In this document: positions 28,906-37,275 of the stretch, piece after piece
Numbering within the stretch: position 1 is the first letter of the stretch
Layout of the letters: the number at the start of each line of letters is the position of its first letter
Assembly: GCF_000611645.1 (NCBI RefSeq)
Contig: NW_014013546.1
Span: 1 to 37,275 of the forward strand
DNA: 37,275 nucleotides
Direction: 5' to 3'
DNA from: Monoraphidium neglectum
Taxonomy: Eukaryota > Chlorophyta > Chlorophyceae > Sphaeropleales > Selenastraceae
Translations under genes and position numbers: made by a program
Notes under the pieces: generated by a model
Told to the model about the DNA's origin: nothing
The model's input: only the letters and a program-made list of their open reading frames with translations
The model's database searches: none

Positions 28906-31721
28906 TCAGAGCCTGCACTCCCACCACATGGAGTCGACCTTGCGGCACGAGCCCTCAACGCAGCACGCACCGTCCAGGGGTGCATCTCTGCACCCGCCGA
29001 GCTTGGCGCAATCGCCGCCCAAGCCGCCGCACTGCTGGTTGAGGAGGGCCAAGGACGTGCAGGTGGCGCCGTTGAGGCCCGACGTGGGTTGGCCGGGCTT
29101 GGCCCTCCAAGACGAGTCCAGTTTGGTGTTTTCGTCCAGGCACTGCCAGAAGTACCTGGGAAGAAAGGGTGCAGAGTTTGCAGTGACTTGGGTCAAGATT
29201 GGTGACCGTGAAGTTCTGGGCTGGTTTGGGGTTGTGAAAGTCTTGCAAGCCGGCAGGCATGCCTGCACTTCGGCACTAACTGTGCCCATACCAATATTGA
29301 CTGCTTCAAAGTGTGGGAGACACCTACAGCAATCAAGCAACGCAGCGCTTGCGCTGACAGGCAAAGCAAGCAGCCAATATCAGTGGTATAAACTGGCAGT
29401 GGCGCAGCTCTCACCTGTTTTGCCGGAAGCACTTCAGGCCCTGGCTGCACGTATACCCCTCAAAGGGCTCGTCTTTGCACAGGGACCCAGAGCAGGACCC
29501 CTCCATGCCGCCGCACTGCGCGAACTTGGGCAATGGAGTGCTGGACTGCGGCAAAGCTGGTGCCGCCTGCTGCTGGGCTGGCGGCGACTGGGGTGCCGGC
29601 TGAGGCTCGGGCTGCTGGGCAGGCGATTGGGGTGCTGGCTGAGGCTCGGGCTGCTGGGCAGGTGATGACTGGGGCTGAGGCTGAGGCTCAGGCTGCTGAA
29701 CAGGTGGCGATTGGGGAGCCGGCTCGGGCTTGGGCTGCTGAACAGGCGGCGTTGACTGGGGGGCTGGCTCGGGCTCCGGCTGCTGGGCGGGCTGCGCCGC
29801 CGCCGCCGGCTGGGTCGCCGGCTGGGGTGCCGGCTGGGCTGCCGGCTGGGCCTCAGGCTGTTGCGACACAGGAGCGGCAGGGGCCTGCGTGGTGGAGAAG
29901 CTCTGCCCGTTGGCGCCGCCGCCGATGCCGCGGGCCGCACCCTTTGGAAGGACCCCAACCTGGTCGCATGTGACCTCCCTGCACACAGTCAAAAATTTTG
30001 GGGTTTGTGGAGCGGAGGTTTTGCAGAACGTGGGGCAATCAAGGGGCGAGTGAAGGGTCTGACTAAGCAGAGATGCGCGGGGGACAGCAGGCAGCAACAG
30101 GTACACGCTGATGAGGCAGCCCTTGAGATCCACACCAGCTGAATCAGTGCGCTGCTCATGGTGAAGTCGGGTAAGTGTAAGAAGCATGTCAGGCTGCTTT
30201 CGCAAAAGGTGGGGTTCAAGAGGCGTGTGACGAAACGTGTGCACACCGACTACTACTGCCGCTGAGGGTGGAATCACATTCAAGCGCCCTCACCTGAAGT
30301 TGATGCCGATGATGCCCTGGCCGATGTCACCATTTTGCACTAGCTGCGGGCTCGATGTGAGTTGGACGGATGAGGTGTTGTTGTGACAGGCATGTGTGTC
30401 GGCAGGTTTGCTTTAATCAAACGAGTCGGCAGGCGACTCCTCGTCAGCAGGTGATAAGGAGCGGCTGATTGGTATGCCGCTCTTGATTGGGACTGCTTGA
30501 CAGCTGAACAGCACTTGTGCGGTTGAGCCTCGGCGGGACACAGCTTGTGAATCCATGCGTGCATGCTGACTGTCAACATCCAGATCCTGCAAGGAAGCCG
30601 AGGAGCTCACCGCGGCGAACGCATAGTTGCTCAGGTCAAGGTGGGGCCCGGGGTTGTTGCAGCACCACTGCTCGTTGCCCTTGCAAGGGCAGGTGTCTGG
30701 GTGGGTGTGGGGTTGTGTTTCGTTCGGGGACGACGCGTCAGTCAAGGTTCTGCGACTGAGGCTGGGCGATCACCTGCGGCGCGCGCTGTGGACGGCGCCC
30801 GGCTCAATGCTGCAAGGCACCTGCGTTGGCAATGCAAGGACTGCCGCAGGCACGCAGCCAGCAGCCAGATTGCTGAACGCTCGCTGGCAAGTCCTGGACC
30901 CACCCGTGATCTTGACCACCACCTCGATGTCGGGCTTGCAGACAGTGGTGCGCGGCAGCTCGATGGGCAGCCAGGGGCCAGGCGCATTTTTTACAATGGC
31001 AGGTCGGCACTCCACTGCGAAGCAGCGGCCGCAGATCCCGCTATAGCCCTCTTGGACATCCGGCCAGGCGGCTGGGGTGCAGAAAGGGAGTGGTTGAGAG
31101 GGATTGGGAGGGAATTCATGGTGGATAAGGGCCAGTTAGTAAAGGGCCAGGGGCACTTGGCGTGCGCCATGAGTTGAGATACTCGCTGGGCATGCATGCG
31201 TGCTGAAGCTACAGTCAGCAGCGAGCCAGTTTTTGGCTCTGCAACGTGCATGCATGCTGCTGCCTGCACATAGATGAGACCAGCAGCCCCCTGCATCCCC
31301 GCGCTTGCTCACCTATGAACTGAGGGACATTAGCAAAGTAGCCGCACGAACCTCTGCGAAAGGGGTCAGGGGTGGTTGGGACTGTTTGTAAGCGGCCTGC
31401 GCACCAATGTCCCGCCCCACCGCAGGCACAATGGGAACCCATATCAAGTCCACTCACTGGTAGATGGAGGGGTACCTGAGCGCCACGCCGGTGCAAGGCA
31501 AGGTGGTACGGGGTGGAGAGCGATGTGGATCGAGCGATGTGCGTCAGACTCGAGAAGTTCATGGTTGTGCAGCAGGGGCGGCGGCTCAAACATAGCACCA
31601 CAAGCGACAGGGCCCCTCACCAGGTTGCTTGACCGCCTGTAAAATCTAAGGAAGCGGCTTGATTGCAGAGGGCGAGCAAGCACAGCGCGTAAAGCGTGGC
31701 GGTAATTTGATGGGACTTCAT
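28906..31721 (-). CDS. Secreted expansin-like protein with two CBM1-like modules
   Basis: Eight exons: 31721-31621, 31475-31458, 31353-31313, 31071-30904, 30696-30611, 30343-30294, 29978-29415 and 29155-28906. Phases agree, giving 425 residues. Residues 1-24 (MKSHQITATLYALCLLALCN..) are a signal peptide. Residues 30-165 form an expansin-type double-psi beta-barrel: GQATWYPSIYQGSCGY, GYSGICGRCFAVEC, VVVKITDTCPC, EQWCCN and the H-x-D motif PHLDLSNYAF (His128, Asp130). A Gln/Pro linker of ~125 residues repeats QQPEPQPAPQSP. Two Cys-rich cellulose-binding (CBM1-like) modules follow: FAQCGGMEGSC..CFRQNRYFWQCL (307-349) and QCGGLGGDCAKLGGC..WWECRL (384-425). The canonical expansin C-terminal domain is absent. 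It should act in the cell wall by loosening or binding polysaccharide. Exon 2 is only 18 nt. The stop is doubled (TGATAA). Confidence 0.88.
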
Positions 31722-32996
31722 TTTGTGTAGATTGCGACCAAGACTCTGCGTAGAGCGTGTCAATTAATATGTGAAGTGCGGAAAATAATGGGAGTGCGTC
31801 CCATTTATTGCGCTCAGTGACTTGGGGAACTTGGGCCGGGTTGACCAGACCGTCATCGGGTGCGGGCCTCCAGCGGCCTTAATCGGCTTATTTACAGACC
31901 CAATTTTTCATATCAGTGGCGCTCACCTGCCTCAAGTGCGGCCGGCGCCAGTGTCAGACGCGTACGCCTCGAAGTTTGATCCGATCGAGGCAGCACGGCA
32001 GCTGCTGGGCAAGTCGCGCATGGCGGGCAGGCGGCAACGAGCGTGTGCAAAGCGGCTTCCAGGGATATGTGTTTGTATAAATATCAAGAGGACCACGGCC
32101 CTCCGGTCGTTGGGGTCTGGGCCTGCTTTTGCATCCCTCACCCTGCGGTACCTGAGGCCGACATGCGCATGAGCATATTCTCTTGTATTGTCAGAGTTGG
32201 GTACAAGCGCAGCTGTCCCCCCAAACCAGGTGATAAATTGACCTGGTTAAGTGTGCGAAGAGGCTCACAGGTTACGCCAGGGTATTTTTATGGGGCTTGC
32301 GCATCAGTGCTACTAGCGAGGCCTGGTGAAGACGATGTGCAGATTTGATCCTGCATGCCAGCAGCGCCCAATCCTGCAAGCCCCCAGAAAAAGGGATCCT
32401 GAATGACGAATACAGCAAGGGAGGTATTAAAATCCTTGTAAAGTTGGATTGTGTCATGTTTATCACAGCACGTCCATTTACTGTGCCCTGCTGTGCGCGC
32501 TTCCCTTCAAGCAAAACTCATGCGATCGGTGCCGTGGTAGTCTTATGAACACGCCTGTCTGTCGCTACATTACCCTGAACGATTGGCTTCACACACGAGA
32601 TCCCACATCCATCCTCCTGGAGGTCATCTCACATGCACTGCGTGCGACCGAAAGGACAGTGCCCCCCAGGCGCGGTCAGAAGTCGGTCAACTTGGCAGTG
32701 CCTCTCGGGTGGACCCGCGACACTTGAAGAGCCCAATTTTGCGCGCTGTTTTGGCATAAACATAAATCGCGTTTTTTGGTTGTCTGGGCGAGTCTTTGTA
32801 CACGTTCCGGCTGCTGCGGTGTCGTGCAGGCAAGCCTATCGCGGCGATTGCGTGGGTAATAACACAGAAAACTTATGTATGTACGAGATCGCAGGGCCCG
32901 CACTCTTAGCTGCACGTCTCCCGGGGTGCACGGCTCGCAGGCAGCAGCAGCGGTGGCAGCGGGAATGCATGTGGCATAAGCGCCAAACTCGAGTCG
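31722..32996. other. Long divergent intergenic region
   Basis: 1.3 kb with comparatively low GC. No recognisable gene is visible. Frames such as 31822-32172 (+) have no coding-like composition or known motif. It should hold the expansin promoter and, possibly, unrecognised 5' exons of the gene at 32997. Confidence 0.45.
31784..31809. promoter_or_regulatory. Inverted repeat upstream of the expansin start
   Basis: AATAATGGGA, a 5-nt loop, then TCCCATTTATT form a 10-bp stem with one bulged base, 63-88 nt upstream of the expansin ATG. It could be a protein-binding site or a 5' UTR hairpin; the role is unknown. Confidence 0.35.
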
Positions 32997-33863
32997 ATGC
33001 AGCGCAGCGCCAGCAGCTCTCCGCCAACCCGGGGGAGAAAATCAGGCATTGCATGTGGTGTCAGTAGCGAATGCGTCAAGTCGGCTGCCACGTGTGGCGG
33101 CGCCGATGCTGCCGCCCTAGAAGAGCGCACGCCGCGGGCTGCGGGCAGCCTGAACTTGCAAGTCGGCTCGCCACCAGGCCGCAGCCGCCTTCCTTCAGAA
33201 TTCAGAGCATCATGCCCAACGTCTTTGGGGAGGTCACAGCTGAACAAGGCAGCACCTGCCAGGGCACCGTTAACCAAGGTAACCAAAGCAGCCGCAGCAG
33301 CAACCATGCCGGCGCATGCGGTGGCACCCGCCAGCAGCGCCGCTGCAAGGCAAAAAGCCGAAGCAGTCCTCGGTACGGATGTGGCGTGCCAACAAAAGCA
33401 GCCGTCTCCCCCGCTCTCACCGGCCAAGAGCCCGAAGCACCGCGCCACCGCGCCCAATGTGACATCGCCGAAGCGGCAGCCAGCGCCCAGCTCGCCGGCG
33501 CGGCATCCAGTCGCGTCCACCAGCTGCGGCGCCAGCAGCAGCAGCAGCAGCAGCGGCGGCGCCAGCGGCTGCTGCAGCGGAGGCGGGTTGCGGCCGCCTG
33601 CGATTGGGTCAGCAGCGATGAGTCACAAGGAGAGGCGGCGGCTGGAGATCTACGCGATGAACGCGATATTGGCACAGCACGAGGCGGCGCAGGCCAGGGC
33701 GGGTCTCATCGCCTTGCAGGCCGGCCGCGAGGGCCGGCCGGCGGCGGCGGCCACCGGCGGGGGCGATTTCAAGGACAGAGCGCTGTCCGCGCCGCGAACG
33801 CTTGCTGCCGGTGACGGTGGGCCCGAGCTTGCTACCCCTGTGGCGCGGATGCAAGGAGTCTGA
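32997..33863 (+). CDS. Basic Ser/Pro/Ala-rich hypothetical protein
   Basis: A single open frame of 288 residues from ATG 32997 to TGA 33861-33863; upstream exons cannot be excluded. Most of it is predicted disordered, with repeated Ser-Pro sites (SPPLSPAKSPKHR, TSPKRQPAPSSPARHP) typical of proline-directed kinase targets, and a run of seven serines. A conserved-looking charged helix, MSHKERRRLEIYAMNAILAQ, lies near the end (about 210-240). I do not recognise the family. The opposite strand is also open over 33520-32906, but its composition is a mirror of this codon bias and less convincing. Nuclear or cytoskeletal regulatory roles would fit but are guesses. Confidence 0.5.
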   Translation: MQRSASSSPPTRGRKSGIACGVSSECVKSAATCGGADAAALEERTPRAAGSLNLQVGSPPGRSRLPSEFRASCPTSLGRSQLNKAAPARAPLTKVTKAAAAATMPAHAVAPASSAAARQKAEAVLGTDVACQQKQPSPPLSPAKSPKHRATAPNVTSPKRQPAPSSPARHPVASTSCGASSSSSSSGGASGCCSGGGLRPPAIGSAAMSHKERRRLEIYAMNAILAQHEAAQARAGLIALQAGREGRPAAAATGGGDFKDRALSAPRTLAAGDGGPELATPVARMQGV

Positions 33864-34341
33864 TGCCGGCGCTGCGCGATGCTGCTCAGCAGCGCACGGT
33901 GCAGATGCATGCTGAGTTGTTTTCAGGCTTGACGGATGTTTGCAGCACCTGCATAGTAATAGTTCTGCACCATCAATCAATCATGTTACTGAGCACAGAC
34001 AGGTGTGAATTTTCTATGGCGTAGAGTCGCAGTGGTTTGCCGATGGTCAAAGTAAAGCCAGGACCTGTGACCGCGATGCAGTGCCATTCTAACCGTGCGG
34101 CGCCTGCGCAGGCAGTGCATGAGTGCATGTTGCCGAAATTTGGAGGGATGACAGCGAGGGGCGAAAGCAAATAAAAACCCAAAGCAAGAGATGCTGCACG
34201 ACTTGCGGCGCAGCCGTGCGTGGACGCCCCAAAGCCACCCATGCCCAATCCAGGCAGCCAGGAGCAACCTGCCTTGCCCAGCTCTGCGCGGGCTGCGGCC
34301 AATGTCGCAAACATCCAGCGCGTGCGCGCCAAAATAGCACG
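33864..34341. other. Convergent 3' region, hypothetical gene / syntaxin
   Basis: AT-richer non-coding DNA with both 3' UTRs. No TGTAA could be assigned to either gene. Confidence 0.5.
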
Positions 34342-36211
34342 TCATCCTGAGGGCGCCGGCGCCGGCGCTGGCGCCGAGCTGCTCCCGCCGCCCTGCGAGG
34401 TGGACGCAAACTGCCACGGCTTCACGACGACGAGCACGATCACGACGGCCACGATGAGCAGCGTGATGATGCCGCAGCACATCCACTTGCGCGTGCTCTT
34501 CTGCAGCTGCTTCGCGTCCTGCAGAGCGCTGGTGCCGGACTGCACGTACTCCACGCTGCGCGACACCTAAGGGGCGCCACAGGGCCGCGCGCGGGAGAGG
34601 CGGCGCGTCAGCATTGGGACAGGAAGCGCGGGGCACGCGCCCATGCCAAATGACGGCCGGCCTTAGGAGGAGGGCTGCGGCGTCCTCAGCGATAGTTTTG
34701 ACGCCGACAGCGTCAGCACCCTGCCCAGTCTGCGATCAACGCCGCCTACATGCGATCGACAAACCACGCAAAACGGTCCTCTCGGCCTCGCGCGAGCCCG
34801 GGCGCCCCCCCCCCCCGCACCTGCTTCTCGATGTTGTCCAGCATCTCCCCCTGCGCCTCCACCAGCACTGCCATGTCCAGGAATATCTGGTGCAGCTCCA
34901 GCAGGCTCTGCTCCAGGTCCTTCACAGCCCTGCGGCGGTGGGGGTGGTGAGGGTGGTTGTTTTGGGGGAGGGGGGACAGGCGAGTGTGGACAGCAGAAAG
35001 GGTGGGTGCTAACGTGACGAGGTGGTTCTGGCACGAGGTTGCGGGCAAGGGGTGCTGCGGGACACTCAGCCTGCAGCCCGCGCGCGAATCTCACAGAAGG
35101 CCCGCCCGTACAGATCATGACCCATCACATGTGTGCCCAGCACCGCCTGAAAGCCACTGTCAAGGGTCGGCCCCGCCGCCCCGCCGCCCTGCTGCCCGCC
35201 ACACGCCGGGCCCACCAACGCGCGGCCGCTCCTGTGGCGCCCTCACCTGTGCCTCTCCTGGATCTCCGCCAGCGTGTCCAGCACGCGGCCGCGGCCCTGC
35301 TCCAGGATGGCCTTTTGGAAGATCGTCTCAGCCTCGCCTGGCAAGGTCACATGGGGGTGGGTGGTGCGGATGTGCGGTCAGAGGGGGCGCTGCACTTTTT
35401 CGAGTCGGGGTGCGGCGCAGGCCCATATCAGCGACATGCAGGTTGGTCGATACGGGCGACGTCAGCACCACCCACCAAGCACGGACCGCTTGAGCGGCAA
35501 GAGCTCAACAGACCACACGCTTCGACAGTCGGCCACCGCACCACCGCTGTACACTTGCGCCCCGCCACCGAACCCGCCTCACCGCAGCTTGTTCTTGACC
35601 CCGCCACGGCCCGCCCGCCCGTCCCACTTCCGACCCCGGCTCACCAGTCTCTATCATGCGCTCGATGTCCTCCTCAGGCATGTGCTGCCCCGTGACCGTG
35701 TACACCCGCCGCTCCACCACCTCCCGGTACTCATCCTGGATCTGTGGGGGTTGAAAGGCAAGCATGTACGAGGGGATCGCTTGGGGCCGCTGGGCAGGGA
35801 GGCACAGGCAGGAGCAGCGATGGGATGCATGGCGCTACAGGCCCTTGTGCATTGTGTGCAGCCAAGGAGCCATGGCGCCGTGTCTCCGATTGGTACGCCG
35901 TGGCGGCACCCACGCCAGCGCCGCGCCCAGCCCCGCTTCAGGCGCGCGCGCGGCCCCAGTCGCGCCCGCGCCCGCTCGCCGGCGCCACCTGGCCCGCGCC
36001 CCCCATGCGCTCGCCTTTGCCCGCAGCTCGCTGAACTCCCCCATGAGGTCCTTCAGCTTGCGCTTGAGCCCCGCGGTGATGGACGTGCGCGTGCGCTCGG
36101 ACGCGCTGCCCAGGCCCTGCCCCTTCTTTGTCAGCGCCTGCTCGTTCAGGCGGTCCAGGGCCTCGACCTGGGGCAGGGCGGTGGACGCGAGTTGCAATGT
36201 GAGTGTGTGTG

Positions 36212-36267
<56 letters not shown>

Positions 36268-37184
36268 TATGTGTGTGAGTAGTGCGCAGAGAGCGACTGT
36301 ACACGTATGTGCAGTTTTGGGTGTGTGTACGTGTGGGTGGGTGGCGGGGGGTGTTCGTGTGCGTGGCTTGGGGTGTGGCGGAGGCGGCAAGGGCAATGCA
36401 ATGCACTGAGGAGCAACTGCTCGCTCCAGATGGCGCGTCGACACCTCGCAGAATTGTGCGAATTGCAGAGCTCAGCCGTACGCAGGACATCCGCCTACTT
36501 TCAAAGCGGCTGCCGCTGCGCAGGGCCCCCTGCCCATGCTGAAGAGCTCAACCTCTGCGCCACCGCCCTACTCGTGCAAGTTGGGCGGCTCCCCCCCCCT
36601 CGCCCCCGCCGCGGGCCTTCTCATCACACCACACACCCATCATTACCTTTGACTTGACCTTATGAGCCAGCACGTTGACCTCGTTGATGACGGCCTGCGA
36701 AAGGCGCAGAGGTGCAAGGGTTGGCAGGCCAGACAGCGGCGAGCTGCGCGCACGCCGTTCTGACGGCCCGAGGGAAGGCGCGGGTCGTGCGACAGACGCA
36801 TGCGGCGTCCCACCTCGTCCCCTCCGACTTTTTCGTTCGCTGAGAGAAGCAGCCACGGCCTGGCGCGCGGTCCTCGATCCGCACCTGCATCTCCTCTCTG
36901 TGCCGCTGCATCTCCTTCTGTCGGACGATCGTTTTGCTGCGCTCGTGCATCGCGCGTATATCCCGCTGCCGCCCCTTGATCTCCTGCATGTCGCCCTTGA
37001 TCTCCTCGACCTTGGCAAAGAACTCGTCCATCTCCTTGCCGCGCTCGCTCTGCGCCGCCGAGTACCCGGCTTCCACATCATATCCGAGGCCCGGCCCGCC
37101 GCCCGGGCGCTGCCCGCCGGGGCCGCCGCTGGGGCCGGCGCCGTTGGGGCTGGGGCCCTTGACGGCGAACAGCAGGTCGTTCAT
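34342..37184 (-). CDS. Qa-SNARE syntaxin, plant SYP1/plasma-membrane type
   Basis: Seven exons: 37184-36885, 36694-36647, 36167-36015, 35741-35645, 35337-35247, 34929-34821 and 34566-34342. Phases agree, giving 340 residues. It starts MNDLLF, as SYP1 proteins do. The N-terminal Habc bundle ([19 protein letters not shown] onward) is followed by the family signature [18 protein letters not shown]. The SNARE helix runs [19 protein letters not shown] with the zero-layer Gln256 (VEAQGEML). A tail anchor, [19 protein letters not shown], covers 296-314 after the KSTRKW basic stop. It should mediate fusion of secretory vesicles with the plasma membrane or cell plate. A Gly/Pro-rich insert (20-45) and a ~25-residue Ser/Ala/Pro tail after the anchor are unusual. 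Exon 3 ends at a GC donor. Confidence 0.93.
36203..36264 (+). repeat. GT microsatellite in a syntaxin intron
   Basis: About 60 nt of nearly pure GT in the intron between syntaxin exons 2 and 3 (36168-36646). The transcript carries it as CA. Confidence 0.95.
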
Positions 37185-37275
37185 GGCTGCTGCGGGTGCT
37201 GCTGCGGATGCGGCGGTGCTGCGGCCGCAGTGGCAAGGGTGGGCCCCGAAAGTCAAGTGCGGGGCCGCGCTGCCG
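37185..37275 (-). promoter_or_regulatory. Upstream region of the syntaxin gene
   Basis: The frame remains open upstream of ATG 37184 but without another ATG. The 91 nt are GC-rich and presumably 5' UTR or promoter. The window ends here. Confidence 0.4.

Noticed and set aside
32906..33520. 204-codon minus-strand frame opposite the hypothetical gene
   Set aside because: The plus frame has Ser-Pro-rich and helical sequence typical of real proteins; the minus frame is less convincing. Not fully excluded.
36187..36490. His-Thr and Cys-Val repeat frames
   Set aside because: Translation of the GT microsatellite in a syntaxin intron.

Overview
The window is nuclear DNA of a GC-rich eukaryote, most likely a green alga of the trebouxiophyte/Chlorella type. 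The evidence is intron-rich genes with short GT..AG introns and C/T-rich acceptors, TGTAA poly(A) signals, Ala/Gly/Gln-rich low-complexity proteins, a plant-type SYP1-like syntaxin, a plant-type fused HisI-HisE enzyme with a transit-peptide-like leader, and an algal-looking F-box/LRR family. I saw no prokaryotic operon, tRNA, rRNA, CRISPR array or intact transposon. The species call is inference.

Region 1 (1-6902) is a tandem segmental duplication. Each unit carries the 3' end of a lysine-rich-tailed gene (possibly Nop56/Nop58-like), a spacer, and a two-exon F-box/LRR gene. The two F-box/LRR copies carry different lesions: copy A has a 1-nt frameshift near its 3' end, and copy B has a nonsense codon at position 72. 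A third, truncated repeat end lies at about 6780-6902. Region 2 (6903-8281) has no gene I can support, only a signal-peptide-like mini-ORF and a Cys-rich reading frame.

Region 3 (8282-10903) holds two paralogous small genes of unknown function sharing a GYDEEEPGM motif. The second contains a 38-nt insertion flanked by a 9-bp direct repeat, and it can be read as a newly gained 47-nt intron.

Region 4 (11543-37184) is a compact series of genes on alternating strands: MORN-repeat protein (-), N-terminal-motor kinesin (+), secreted subtilisin-like protease (-, 16 exons), chloroplast histidine-biosynthesis enzyme HISN2 (+), secreted expansin-like protein with two CBM1-like modules (-, 8 exons), a basic Ser/Pro/Ala-rich hypothetical protein (+), and a plasma-membrane-type Qa-SNARE (-). 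They therefore form divergent pairs sharing promoters and convergent pairs sharing 3' regions.

The exon models were made by hand from splice consensus, reading phase and family conservation. The protease, kinesin, HISN2, expansin and syntaxin models all keep phase across every junction, which makes them reliable. The MORN gene's middle junction and C-terminus are unresolved. The genes do not form one pathway. The secreted protease, the expansin and the exocytic syntaxin could all act at the cell wall or cell surface, but that link is only inference.
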